Assembly: GCF_050870875.2 (NCBI RefSeq)
Contig: NZ_CP194041.2
Location: forward strand, 248,001 to 312,000
From: Agarivorans sp050870875
GTDB taxonomy: Bacteria > Pseudomonadota > Gammaproteobacteria > Enterobacterales > Celerinatantimonadaceae
Reading direction: 5' to 3'
Length of the DNA: 64,000 bases
Part shown: positions 7,878-16,112 of the stretch, piece by piece
Layout of the letters: the number at the start of each line of letters is the position of its first letter
How positions within the stretch are numbered: the first letter of the stretch is position 1
Notes under the pieces: model-generated
What the model was told of the DNA's origin: nothing
What the model saw: the letters and a program-made list of their open reading frames with translations, nothing else
Database searches by the model: none
Translations under genes and position numbers: made by a program

Positions 7878-8053
7878 CTAGCGAAGTGAAATGTAGTCGT
7901 CATTGCAGTGATCGATTACAAGACCCAACACTAAGAGGTCTCAGGTCTCTATAGAAACCCAATCGCTCGGTGACAATTGCGATATTACCTTTCTATAGCA
8001 TTCACTTCAATCGTTGAGTTCCCTCTTTATTAAAAAGTATGGAGGAATCTCTC

Positions 8054-8155
8054 ATGAGTATTCGACCAAAACTCGTTGATGTATGCGCGTATGTGCGTCG
8101 CCGTTTCGGCCGACTCGAATACGTTTGTAAGCATAAACGTTCATATCCACTTTAA
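8054..8155 (+). CDS. Very small arginine-rich protein, 33 residues
   Basis: 33 codons from the ATG at 8054, with GGAGGA seven bases upstream. The product MSIRPKLVDVCAYVRRRFGR...KRSYPL carries the spaced pattern R-R-x-G-R-x-E-x-V-x-x-H-x-R-S-x-P. I recall this pattern from other tiny bacterial proteins, but no function. It ends 55 bases before the membrane protein gene and may be the leader gene of that operon. The strong Shine-Dalgarno sequence and the conserved-looking pattern are the reasons to call it real. Confidence 0.65.
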   Translation: MSIRPKLVDVCAYVRRRFGRLEYVCKHKRSYPL

Positions 8156-8173
8156 GTAACATTAATTTAGTTT

Positions 8174-8189
8174 GGCGGGGGTACCCGCC
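8174..8189 (+). promoter_or_regulatory. GC-rich hairpin in the operon leader
   Basis: GGCGGG and CCCGCC form a perfect 6-bp stem with the tetraloop GGTA, between the 33-residue gene and the ribosome binding site (AAGG, 8197-8200) of the membrane protein gene. No T-run follows, so it is not a standard terminator; a translational or RNA-stability role is possible. Confidence 0.4.
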
Positions 8190-8210
8190 TTGCAGAAAGG
8201 TACTACATCT

Positions 8211-8972
8211 ATGTTAGATCTACTGACAGATCCCTTAGTGCTCGCGGTTCTAATTGGTCCGATCGCTGGCATTGTTTGGACTAAAATACTTAATGCAGAC
8301 TCTCGCAACGGTGAGGGGCTGTCAAAGGGCCATTTTAGAGTCTCGAATAGCGGCACAATAACCGCGAGTGATGACAGTAACATCCAGATTGGTCATGGCA
8401 ACAACGTTACCAATCACAACTACAACGGCGGCCAATCACCGAAATCGCAAGGTGATGGTGAGGTGTTCATCTTTGGAGTGCTAGGTGTCATCGCCGCGAT
8501 TCTCTATATTCGCCATCGAGAATGGGCTCTAGGTTTTAGTCTACTTTTCCTTCTTTTCAATACCGCTTTTACGCTCAGTTATTTTGAGTCCAAGAACACT
8601 AAAGTTATTAAGACCTTAGCCTATGGTGTTCTGTTTTACATTCTTTATTCCATCTATCGATCGCCCATAGACCCTTACTACGTCAGTATCGTCCAAGCGT
8701 TAAAAGGTCAAGGGTTAAAAGCCTATATCGAGGCTATTCGCTTGGATAACCTCCCTTTTCAAATCATTTTAACTGCGATAAGCCAAGCGGGGGCTCTGTT
8801 CCTCACTGTGTTTGCATCTCATGCAATTCGAACAACACATGCAGATCGAGGGTTCGCGAAAAACCTTCAAAAGATAGGTGTGATGGTCATTGTTTTAGCA
8901 ATGCCGTTATATCTACTTCATGTTGAGGCAGTTAACGCCCTGATCATAACTTTTATAGGAGAAGTAATATGA
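8211..8972 (+). CDS. Polytopic membrane protein with Asn/Gly-rich repeat segment (unknown family)
   Basis: 253 residues; not recognised. One N-terminal hydrophobic helix (about 7-24) is followed by a polar segment, residues 40-74, with a turn-rich pattern (SNSGTITASDDSNIQIGHGN, then NVTNHNYNGG) that looks like a short beta-solenoid. About five more hydrophobic helices follow (near 85-100, 105-123, 134-150, 182-203, 221-237). Comparable Asn/Gly strands occur as short repeats in other bacterial sensor-like proteins, but that is only a resemblance. The ATG at 8211 follows AAGG. The stop codon overlaps the next start (ATGA), so it is translationally coupled to the lipoprotein gene. Confidence 0.75.
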   Translation: MLDLLTDPLVLAVLIGPIAGIVWTKILNADSRNGEGLSKGHFRVSNSGTITASDDSNIQIGHGNNVTNHNYNGGQSPKSQGDGEVFIFGVLGVIAAILYIRHREWALGFSLLFLLFNTAFTLSYFESKNTKVIKTLAYGVLFYILYSIYRSPIDPYYVSIVQALKGQGLKAYIEAIRLDNLPFQIILTAISQAGALFLTVFASHAIRTTHADRGFAKNLQKIGVMVIVLAMPLYLLHVEAVNALIITFIGEVI

Positions 8973-9634
8973 AGTCATTATGGATACTCATACTTTCTGT
9001 ACTTCTTTCAGCTTGTTCTGCTTCGATCCCTAAAGAAGTCGTTGAGCTGTCCTACAAAATGGATAAGGACATGACGCATGTCGAACAAGCATACATGGAC
9101 TTGGTTCGTCAGCACATCAGTGTTCTTAAAAAGCAACGAGAAGACTATTTGTACAAAGAGTGGGTGCCAGCCTTGTTGGAAGACTGGATAGTCGAAGGAA
9201 TGCTGATTGAAATGGCGCAGGGGAAAGTGGTTTATGACAACCAAGTGGAAGACTTTGTCGCCGTGGATAAGCCTAATAGGCTGGCTCAGTTAAATGGGGT
9301 GAAGGAATGGGCTCTAGTTGCTACCGAAGAAATTGAGGCGAAGCGCCTTGAGCTCATAGTGCCATTGGAAGAAGCTGAGTATGTGATGTTAGCTGATATT
9401 CGCCAGAGTTTCACATTAATGAAGCAGGGGAATCAAACCATTACTGCTCACCTGAATAGCATCAGAGAGGTGCAAGATGTGCAGAATGACCTACTTGAAA
9501 GTGTCGATTTAGAGCAATTAAGAAATAATATCAATCAACAACTTAGTGAGTTATCGGATCAGGCTTCTCAAGGCTTAGATAAGGTTCGTGAACTCGAACA
9601 GAAAGCACAACCTTATATGGAGAAAGTCAAATGA
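8969..9634 (+). CDS. Lipoprotein with long helical region (unknown family)
   Basis: 221 residues. The N-terminus MKSLWILILSVLLSACSAS is a lipoprotein signal peptide with lipobox LSAC, so the mature protein starts at Cys16 and is membrane-anchored; the Ser at +2 favours the outer membrane by the E. coli rule. The mature part is highly charged and helical, with coiled-coil-like stretches at about 30-60 and 130-215 (QLRNNINQQLSELSDQ...KVRELEQKAQ). It overlaps both neighbours by ATGA junctions. No enzymatic motif is visible; a periplasmic scaffold or partner for the membrane protein is possible. Confidence 0.8.
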   Translation: MKSLWILILSVLLSACSASIPKEVVELSYKMDKDMTHVEQAYMDLVRQHISVLKKQREDYLYKEWVPALLEDWIVEGMLIEMAQGKVVYDNQVEDFVAVDKPNRLAQLNGVKEWALVATEEIEAKRLELIVPLEEAEYVMLADIRQSFTLMKQGNQTITAHLNSIREVQDVQNDLLESVDLEQLRNNINQQLSELSDQASQGLDKVRELEQKAQPYMEKVK

Positions 9635-9900
9635 GTATGAGAAATCGAATTAAGAAGTCTGTTGCTCACGCGAACAGTCAATTGGCAGAGCGAGAGCTTC
9701 AGTTATTGTTAAACACTAGTTTTGAGTTGGCGACGTTAAGTCCTGCAATTAAAGGGCATGCCCAATATCAAGCGTTGATGGAGGTGATTCAAGTAGCTAC
9801 GAATCGAAATTTAAGTGTGGCAGAACTTGAAAATAATATCCGACAGCTTGGTGAAGAGACTTGGCTGCTGGCACAAGACATCGTGAAAGCCGTTCGATAG
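9631..9900 (+). CDS. Small helical protein, 89 residues (unknown family)
   Basis: Starts MSMRNRIKKSVAHANSQLAE and continues as an all-helical, soluble-looking protein with no signal peptide or cysteine. It overlaps the lipoprotein gene by four bases, and its stop codon overlaps the ribosome binding site of the next gene, so it is a genuine operon member. No family is recognised. Confidence 0.72.
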   Translation: MSMRNRIKKSVAHANSQLAERELQLLLNTSFELATLSPAIKGHAQYQALMEVIQVATNRNLSVAELENNIRQLGEETWLLAQDIVKAVR

Positions 9901-9908
9901 GAGGAACT

Positions 9909-10964
9909 ATGCAAATTGATATGCACTATTACGGTACATTCTGCGTTGCTCGCGCCGCAGGTCTAAACCGAGAATCGGCACGTATTATAGCGACCGCAGC
10001 TCAGTTTGTAGATGACAATGCACAGCAAAACGGCATTGATTTAGCGGATGCTTCGGCTTGTCGAGTCGAAGCAACAGCGCATCACACTGCGGATGTAAGC
10101 AACATTGACCCTGATGACCAAAGACAAGTTTGGGTGCCTTACCATTTCTTACCGGGAAATGAAGGTAATTCATTCACTGAGCGGTTGGTATGTCGCAAAG
10201 ATAGCGTGATTGCCCAGCAAATGTGTCAAAACCACCTAGAGCAAGCTGCAAAACCTTACTTTCTGGAGTTGCTAGGGGTAATGGCTCACGTATACGCTGA
10301 CACATTCGCGCACTACGGTTTCTCAGGAGTGAGCTCTCGACACAATCGGGTAGGTAATGACTCTTTTGAGTTCAGAGAGTTAGATGAAAAAATGGAAGCA
10401 TATATTGTTGGTAAAAAAGACAGTTTTTTTGCACGATTTAACCCAATTGTTCGCAACATTAAGTCTCATCTCGCTGAGGAACTGTCTGGGGCGTTAGGTC
10501 ATGGGGGCGTGGTGACATTTCCTGACAGGCCGTACTTGAAGTGGCGTTTTGAATACGACAGTGGCCACGATTCTGGTTGGAGGGATAACCCTGCGACTTT
10601 CCTTGAGTATTGTCACAAACTTCACTCTATGCTGGCAGCATTACCAGAAGAGTATACTGAACCCGAGCAAAGACAGGACTGGACGGCGCTGAAAAACAAG
10701 ATAACGGAAGTTCTCGCTTTCCAAGGTGCAGGGGGGGCTCGCATTGATAAGTGGAAACACGAAGCTCAGTACGGTGAATTACTCAATATCGCGGAAGATA
10801 TTCCAGAGTATAGAGATTGGAATGATGGTTTTGGAGCTCTTAGCCATCGCAGTAGCTCTGAGGCGATGGAACATCCTATCTATCGTTACTATCAAGCGGC
10901 TTCTTATCATCGTTGGTATGTATTGCGAGAGCTTTTGCCACAACATGGTTTGATGGTGAGATAG
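9909..10964 (+). CDS. DUF6765-like putative metal-dependent hydrolase
   Basis: 351 residues. The start MQIDMHYYGTFCVARAAGLN and the following AAQFVDDN resemble DUF6765 proteins. The most telling motif is H127-x3-D131-x3-H135 in GVMAHVYADTFAHYGFSG, the same spacing used for zinc in bacterial phospholipase C and S1/P1-type nucleases; His6, Asp35/Asp36 and His58/His59 could complete a metal site. No signal peptide is seen, so it should act in the cytoplasm. AGGAGGA overlaps the upstream stop and fixes the ATG at 9909. As the last gene, after a membrane protein, lipoprotein and small protein, it is the likely enzyme of the unit. The assignment is from memory of motifs; the substrate is unknown. 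Confidence 0.7.
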   Translation: MQIDMHYYGTFCVARAAGLNRESARIIATAAQFVDDNAQQNGIDLADASACRVEATAHHTADVSNIDPDDQRQVWVPYHFLPGNEGNSFTERLVCRKDSVIAQQMCQNHLEQAAKPYFLELLGVMAHVYADTFAHYGFSGVSSRHNRVGNDSFEFRELDEKMEAYIVGKKDSFFARFNPIVRNIKSHLAEELSGALGHGGVVTFPDRPYLKWRFEYDSGHDSGWRDNPATFLEYCHKLHSMLAALPEEYTEPEQRQDWTALKNKITEVLAFQGAGGARIDKWKHEAQYGELLNIAEDIPEYRDWNDGFGALSHRSSSEAMEHPIYRYYQAASYHRWYVLRELLPQHGLMVR

Positions 10965-10967
10965 ATT

Positions 10968-10997
10968 ATGATTGGCCCGCAGGTGTGGGCCAATCAT
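10968..10997 (+). terminator. Strong hairpin at the end of the four-gene operon
   Basis: ATGATTGGCCC and GGGCCAATCAT form a perfect 11-bp stem with an 8-base loop, three bases after the stop codon. No T-run follows, so it may act as a transcript-end stabiliser as much as a terminator. Confidence 0.65.
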
Positions 10998-11087
10998 ACA
11001 AGTGTAGTGGAAGAGTAAACTTGGCTAATAGGTTAGAGTATTTTGCAATACATTAAGTAATCCATTTAATGCCATTTTAGGAAATTG

Positions 11088-11119
11088 TGTAACTCATTTA
11101 TGTCCAAAAGTGAGTTACA
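11088..11119. repeat. Inverted repeat TGTAACTCA/TGAGTTACA
   Basis: Perfect 9-bp arms with a 14-base spacer, in the 348-base gap between the operon and the next convergent gene. It could be a regulatory palindrome or the end of a decayed element. Nothing gene-like is seen in 10998-11312. Confidence 0.5.
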
Positions 11120-11161
11120 AAACTAAGCCAACTGATAACACGTATTGTGGCTAGTTTTTTT
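11120..11161 (+). terminator. Probable Rho-independent terminator
   Basis: AAACTAAGCCA pairs with TGGCTAGTTT (one bulged A) and runs into seven T bases (11155-11161). The loop is long, 17 bases. On this strand it would stop transcripts that pass the 10968 hairpin. Confidence 0.6.
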
Positions 11162-11206
11162 GATGAAGGAAAATTAGCGCTTCCGGTTAGAACAATTATT
11201 TTTCAA

Positions 11207-11274
11207 AACGAAGACAATCTATTTTCTATAATTTCAATGTGTTAGAGGCTTTTACTAAAAAGATTGTCTTCGTT
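11207..11274. repeat. 14-bp perfect inverted repeat around 40 bases
   Basis: AACGAAGACAATCT (11207-11220) and AGATTGTCTTCGTT (11261-11274) are exact inverted copies; a third, imperfect copy ATTATCTTCGTTTTA follows at 11284. It marks the boundary between the accessory region and the conserved block starting at 11313, so it may be a remnant end of an inserted element. Confidence 0.7.
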
Positions 11275-11312
11275 CTATTCAAATTATCTTCGTTTTAATT
11301 TCATCAATACAA

Positions 11313-12500
11313 CTAACAATCCAGCCCGCAGGCGACGCCGGAGGCCCAGGCCCATTGAAAGTTGTAGCCGCCTAACCAGCCGCTTACGTCCATCACTTCT
11401 CCAATAAAATACAAGCCTTTTACTTTCGTTGCTTGCATGGTTTTTGAGCTGAGTTCATTGGTGTCGACGCCGCCGAGGGTCACTTCTGCGGTGCGATAGC
11501 CTTCGGTGCCGTTCATGGTGATTTGCCAATCATTGAGTTGTTTGGCAATGCTGTCGCGCTCGCCATGTCCCAATTGATTAAGCGCTTTGGCAAGCTGCGC
11601 TTGGTCAAACAAGGCTTCGACTAAACGTTTGGGAAGCCATTGGCTGAGGGTGTTTTTGAGGTTTTGTTTGGGGTGTTGTAACAGCACCTGTTCCAGCAGG
11701 GCTAGCGCATCTTGCTTTGGGAGCAGGTTAATGTGGATCGCTTCGCCGGCTTGCCAGTAGTTAGAGATTTGCAGAATCGCGGGGCCAGATAAGCCGCGAT
11801 GGGTAAATAACAGCGCTTCGCTAAATTGGTTGCCGCAGGCGGCGGTGATACAGCAGGGGACGGCGATCCCGGAGAGCGCTTCAAAACGTTGTTTTTGTTC
11901 GCTATGCCAGGTGAATGGCACTAGGCCTGCGCGGGTTGGCAATAGTTTGAGGCCAAATTGTTCGGCAATTTGGTAACCAAAGGGGCTGGCGCCAAGTTTG
12001 GGCATGGATAAACCACCAGTTGCGATGACCAGCGAGCTGGCTTGATAAGATTGGCCAGCGGCTTGGACTTCGAAGCTTTGTTCATCGAGCTGTTGAATAC
12101 TGCTGATTTCGCTGCGCAAGCGGATGTTCACAGCTGCCCAGTCACATTCGGTGAGCAGCATGTCGACGATCTGTTTGGCGTTGTCGTTGCAAAACAGCTG
12201 CCCGTGGTCGCGCTGGTGGTATTCGATGCCGTGGCGCTCGACCAATTCGATGAAGTTGCTTGAGGGATAGCGGGCCAGAGCTGATTTTACAAAATGCGGA
12301 TTACTACACAGATAGTTGTTGGGGGCCACATTGATATTGGTGAAGTTACAGCGTCCCCCGCCACTGATGAGTATTTTGCGGCCAGCTTTTTTGGCGTTAT
12401 CCAGCACCAGCACGGAGCGCCCGCGATAACCTGCGGTGGCGGCGCACATTAAACCCGCGGCGCCGGCGCCAATAATAATTACATCGAATGTTTGTGTCAT
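11313..12500 (-). CDS. HI0933/YhiN-family flavoprotein (NAD(P)/FAD-dependent oxidoreductase)
   Basis: About 395 residues. The N-terminal dinucleotide-binding motif is VIIIGAGAAGLMCA. The family signature GRKILISGGGRCNFTN comes next, and the C-terminal GEVMDVSGWLGGYNFQWAWA closes the FAD fold as in the HI0933/YhiN family. Length matches. The reaction is unknown in this family. The ATG at 12500 is chosen over an in-frame TTG at 12512 because it leaves the preceding GGGGGCAGGC available. It stands alone; a perfect hairpin lies just upstream, after the lipoprotein gene. Confidence 0.92.
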   Translation of the reverse strand: MTQTFDVIIIGAGAAGLMCAATAGYRGRSVLVLDNAKKAGRKILISGGGRCNFTNINVAPNNYLCSNPHFVKSALARYPSSNFIELVERHGIEYHQRDHGQLFCNDNAKQIVDMLLTECDWAAVNIRLRSEISSIQQLDEQSFEVQAAGQSYQASSLVIATGGLSMPKLGASPFGYQIAEQFGLKLLPTRAGLVPFTWHSEQKQRFEALSGIAVPCCITAACGNQFSEALLFTHRGLSGPAILQISNYWQAGEAIHINLLPKQDALALLEQVLLQHPKQNLKNTLSQWLPKRLVEALFDQAQLAKALNQLGHGERDSIAKQLNDWQITMNGTEGYRTAEVTLGGVDTNELSSKTMQATKVKGLYFIGEVMDVSGWLGGYNFQWAWASGVACGLDC

Positions 12501-12530
12501 GCCTGCCCCCAAAAAATCAGCGGCATTGTA

Positions 12531-12557
12531 CCGCTAGCGCTGCTCCGGCGCTAGCGG
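12531..12557 (-). terminator. GC-rich hairpin after the lipoprotein gene
   Basis: CCGCTAGCGC and GCGCTAGCGG form a perfect 10-bp stem with a 7-base loop. It lies 12 bases past the stop of the minus-strand lipoprotein gene. A T-rich stretch follows only some 17 bases later on that strand, so termination may be inefficient. Confidence 0.6.
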
Positions 12558-12568
12558 GGATGTTGCGC

Positions 12569-14092
12569 TTATTTTAAGGCGCGCCCAACGTCTTGGCTAA
12601 ACGGCTCAGCAAGGAAGGTGATGCCCGCTAAGGGTGCCGGGTTTGGCGCATCGGGCTGAATGCTCGGATTGACCGGATAACTTAAACCGTCGAAACGCAG
12701 CAGCCGAAGCCCCGGGATCGCGCCGCCGCCAGAAACTTCCAGCAGTAGATCTTGCCAGCGGGCGTTACTGCTGGAAGCAAGATAGAAGGGGGGGCGCACC
12801 AGCGTGGTTTTACTAAGGAAGCGATAGCCGCTGTCTTTAGCTTCAAAAATTAATAAGCTGCAGCCGCCGCTGCCACACCAGTCCAGATAAGTGATTATTT
12901 CATCTTGACCATCCCCGTTGAGATCAAATTTCCACCATTGGTAGCGGGTGCCATTTAGCGCGGTGCGGTGTAGCTTGAAGTATTGTTTGAGCGCGCCTTC
13001 AACTTGTGGATCGTAGTCGCTGCTGGCGAGCAGGCTGGCTGGCTCGAAGCGACGTTGGATATGGCTTGGCTCACTGGGGCCTGGCGCCGGTGCCGGGCCA
13101 TTCATTTTCATCATATTTAAACCCAGTTTGCCCTGCTGCTGTTGCTCGGGGTCACGCAGTCGCAGCAACATACCGTCCCAATCAAAATACATCTGGCTGT
13201 TTACTGGTTGGTTCTGGCTTTGGCTCAGGGTAAGTAGCAGGCTGGTTTGATCAAGCGGTTGCCAGTAGCCTTTTTCAATAAAGCTTTTGTCTTGAGCGAG
13301 ATAGTTATTTTGTAATTCAGCACTTAAATCTTGGTTGAGAGTGAGATTGACCATTCGGCCACTGCCTGATGCGGTGGCGAGTTTGGCTTGGTAGTTGCCG
13401 CTAAGTGGTTCAATATCTTGTTGAAAGGGGCGACGGGCGCAGCCCTGATAGCGAAGCCCTTGGTAGAGTAGCTCGGCGTGATAGGCATAAACGGTATCGG
13501 CCATGCTGTCGAAACACTGTTCGGCCTTTACCGCGAGTCGCAGCTGGTCAGCAGATTGCCAAAACTGAGTGCCTTGATCCACACCGCTACGGTAAATTGG
13601 GTGGCTGCTCGTACCGGCGAGAGTACTCAGTTGCAGTTTGCCTTCGTTGATGTCGATTCGCCAGCTGGGTTCGTTTCCCATAGCGTGCAGCGCTGGGGTT
13701 TTGGCTTCACAGCCGGGGCCTTCGCTGGCCAGATACTGCCAGCGTTGTGGGCTGATCTTGGCCCGATAATCCGCTTCAGGCGCCTGCATACCCACGTTGT
13801 TGAAACGACCGTCAAATTCTACGTAGACTTGGCTGTGGTTGGCAAAACGGCTGAGCAGTTGCCGGTCATCGCTGGATAAATCGAGCCAATAAGCTTGCTC
13901 TCCTTGGCAGGGAGTGAATATTGTGGCCTCGGGTGAGTTGACTAACCAGCCCTTTAATCGGGTGTTTGGTTGATGAGGACTCGGTGGTGCCTCGGATGGT
14001 TTGCTTGGCTGAGTGGGGGGCGGTGTTGGGGCGCAGGCTACCAAGCCGATACTCGCGAGGGACGCGATGCAAAGTCGTTTGATTAGCCTCAT
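12569..14092 (-). CDS. Large lipoprotein with COG3650/NlpE-like domains
   Basis: 507 residues. The signal peptide ends in GLVAC, giving a lipoprotein with the mature cysteine at about 20, followed by a Pro-rich linker. Residues about 140-235 (ALHAMGNEPSWRIDI...CFDSMADTVYAYHAELLYQG) look like the COG3650 domain. The next 90 residues (LSGNYQAKLATASGSGRMVNLTL...YWQPLDQTSLLLTL) resemble the NlpE-type barrel. The C-terminal part has DLNGDGQDEI, a calcium-loop-like sequence typical of FG-GAP repeats. The function is unknown; envelope stress or metal sensing would fit the NlpE-like part. Family calls are by eye. Confidence 0.75.
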   Translation of the reverse strand: MRLIKRLCIASLASIGLVACAPTPPPTQPSKPSEAPPSPHQPNTRLKGWLVNSPEATIFTPCQGEQAYWLDLSSDDRQLLSRFANHSQVYVEFDGRFNNVGMQAPEADYRAKISPQRWQYLASEGPGCEAKTPALHAMGNEPSWRIDINEGKLQLSTLAGTSSHPIYRSGVDQGTQFWQSADQLRLAVKAEQCFDSMADTVYAYHAELLYQGLRYQGCARRPFQQDIEPLSGNYQAKLATASGSGRMVNLTLNQDLSAELQNNYLAQDKSFIEKGYWQPLDQTSLLLTLSQSQNQPVNSQMYFDWDGMLLRLRDPEQQQQGKLGLNMMKMNGPAPAPGPSEPSHIQRRFEPASLLASSDYDPQVEGALKQYFKLHRTALNGTRYQWWKFDLNGDGQDEIITYLDWCGSGGCSLLIFEAKDSGYRFLSKTTLVRPPFYLASSSNARWQDLLLEVSGGGAIPGLRLLRFDGLSYPVNPSIQPDAPNPAPLAGITFLAEPFSQDVGRALK

Positions 14093-14108
14093 CGTGATTT
14101 CCTTTTAT

Positions 14109-14903
14109 TTATAGCTTAAATGTACCGATTAAAAATTCCGCCACACCATTTTCTTTATTGCTAAGTGTTTGTTCTAAGTGAGGTAATGTCAACTTTAAAC
14201 GGTCGTGTGCGTTGGCCATGATTACCCCTTTGCCGACCAAAGAGAGCATTTCTTTGTCGTTAAGGCCATCACCAAAGGCAATACAGTGCTCTGGTGCGAT
14301 GGATTTTTGCTCTAATACCGCTTGTAAGGCTGCGCCTTTGTTGGCCTTGGCTGTCATTACCTCAAGGCAGTCGGGTAGTGAGAAGGTAATATTGAGGCTG
14401 TCACCAAATTCATCGACCAGTTCCTTTTCGAGCTGTTGTAGTAATTCATGTTCTGCAACAAAAAATAGCTTACAGATATGCTGATGATCTATCCGATCGA
14501 AGTCGGTCAACTGATAGTTAAAACCAGAGTGCTTGTTGAAGGAGCGGACGTATTCATTGTTTTCTTCAACGTACCAGTTATCTTCGTGGTAAATATTTCG
14601 ATGAAGTGGGTATTTTGCCGATAGCTCCAGAATACGAGTGATTTCAGCGGAACTCAGATCGGCACGATACAGAACTTCGCCGGCTTTATTGTGGACGCGG
14701 GCACCATTGGAGGTAATTAAATACATTGGAAAGTCGAATTGATCGGCGATTGGTCGCACATCGTTGTAGTGGCGTCCGGTGGCAATTAAAAACTTAATAT
14801 TTTGCTCATAGAGGCGAGCAATGGTTTGTTGGGTATGTTCTGAAATTTGATGCTCTGCATTGAGCAAAGTGCCGTCAAGATCGGTTGCGATTAATTGGTA
14901 CAT
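14109..14903 (-). CDS. cof: Cof-type HAD-IIB phosphatase
   Basis: 264 residues. Motif I DLDGTLL (nucleophile and acid Asp), motif II in IATGRH, and motifs III/IV AKANKGAAL and FGDGLNDKEML are all present with the large type IIB cap between them. These enzymes remove phosphate from small metabolites; E. coli Cof acts on a thiamine pyrimidine pyrophosphate intermediate and on sugar phosphates. YLITSNGARVH and the sequence around SLPDCLEV match Cof better than other paralogues, but the symbol is a best guess. It is on the same strand as the pldB-like gene 66 bases upstream. Confidence 0.85.
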   Translation of the reverse strand: MYQLIATDLDGTLLNAEHQISEHTQQTIARLYEQNIKFLIATGRHYNDVRPIADQFDFPMYLITSNGARVHNKAGEVLYRADLSSAEITRILELSAKYPLHRNIYHEDNWYVEENNEYVRSFNKHSGFNYQLTDFDRIDHQHICKLFFVAEHELLQQLEKELVDEFGDSLNITFSLPDCLEVMTAKANKGAALQAVLEQKSIAPEHCIAFGDGLNDKEMLSLVGKGVIMANAHDRLKLTLPHLEQTLSNKENGVAEFLIGTFKL

Positions 14904-14969
14904 ATCGATTACTCCTCGGTGAAACTGCGACCGGTGGCTTTAGCCTCTGCTGAGACTGGTTTGATGAGC

Positions 14970-15983
14970 TTAAGCTCGGTGTTGTTCAAAAAAAATGAGA
15001 ATGCTCGCCAAGGCTGGGTTGCGGATCTCATCACTCTCGAAAAAAATCTCATGTTTGGCCCCTATCACGGGCATCAATTGAGCGTTACTTGATTTACCTG
15101 CTGAGGCAGTCAACCTATGGAAAAAGGCATTTTGCCCTTCTGCTGTGACAATAGGATCTTGCTCCGCTTGTAATAATAATAGCGGAATATTGATGTGAGC
15201 AGCGTCTTCAATGCTCAGTTGCATGGCTTGAAAACTTTGTTGTAACCAGCGGTTACTTGGGCCGCCGAGTTGGATCGCTGGGTGCTCGACATAAGTTTGC
15301 AGGATTTGTTGATAGCGAGCCGGGCTATGGCTCAGATGATTGCGACTAAACTCACTTGGCCGATAGTCGCCTTGACCCAAAGCATAATGAGGTCCATAGC
15401 CGAACTGCCGCTCTAAGTGCGCTAGACCTGCGGCTAGCGTCTTCACGATAGGTTTAGGGAGCAGCCCCAAATTAATCCCGAACATGGGGGCCGACAGCGC
15501 CACGGCCTGAAAGTGATTTGGATGCTGCTGTAGGTAGCGAGCGGCGATGGTGCCACCCATCGAATGGGCTAATAAAAAATGCTGTTGGTATTGGCAGGGC
15601 AAGACAAACTGCTGCACCAGTTGCTGGAGATCATCAACAAAGTATTGAAAATTTTCGACATCCCCAAGTTGCCTGCGAGGGCTTTCTCGATCTGATAAGC
15701 CTTGGCCGCGATGGTCAATGATGAAAATATCGTAACCTTGCTGAGCGAGATCGTAGCCTAATTCGTAATACTTGAGGTAGCCTTCGGTACGACCCGGAGA
15801 GATCACAATGGCTTGATGTTTAGGCTGAGCGGCGTTTAATTTGGCGAAGTGAATACGCAGGTCATTCACCCCAGAAAAGCTGGATAGTTCGGCATATTGT
15901 TGCCAGTAGGGCAGGATGAGCTGCTGATATTGCCTCTCGAGTTGATTTTCCTGACCGAGCAGATAAGGCGGTGTACGCATCAT
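14970..15983 (-). CDS. pldB: Lysophospholipase L2-like alpha/beta hydrolase
   Basis: 337 residues. The catalytic triad of the alpha/beta fold is visible: Ser in AHSMGG, Asp in LLQAEQDPIV and His in GAKHEIFFE. IIDHRGQGLSDRE and ISPGRTEGYLKYYELGYDL match PldB-type lysophospholipases and monoacylglycerol lipases, which deacylate lysophospholipids at the inner membrane. In E. coli pldB is next to a Cof-like HAD gene (yigL), and the same pairing is seen here. GAGG precedes two adjacent ATG codons (15983, 15980). Confidence 0.88.
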   Translation of the reverse strand: MMRTPPYLLGQENQLERQYQQLILPYWQQYAELSSFSGVNDLRIHFAKLNAAQPKHQAIVISPGRTEGYLKYYELGYDLAQQGYDIFIIDHRGQGLSDRESPRRQLGDVENFQYFVDDLQQLVQQFVLPCQYQQHFLLAHSMGGTIAARYLQQHPNHFQAVALSAPMFGINLGLLPKPIVKTLAAGLAHLERQFGYGPHYALGQGDYRPSEFSRNHLSHSPARYQQILQTYVEHPAIQLGGPSNRWLQQSFQAMQLSIEDAAHINIPLLLLQAEQDPIVTAEGQNAFFHRLTASAGKSSNAQLMPVIGAKHEIFFESDEIRNPALASILIFFEQHRA

Positions 15984-16112
15984 TCAACCTCGAATGTGTC
16001 GCTATGAATAGCTATGGAGTTGCGCATTATCTCAGCGAATGAACATAGTCACAATTGGCAAATTAAGGCGTTTGCTTGGTCGAGTCGAGAATTTTGCTTA
16101 CAGGTGCTTTAT

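Noticed and set aside
12540..12557. Palindromic GCGCTAGCGG as an operator or attachment site
   Set aside because: It is one arm of a simple hairpin following a gene end, which explains it fully.
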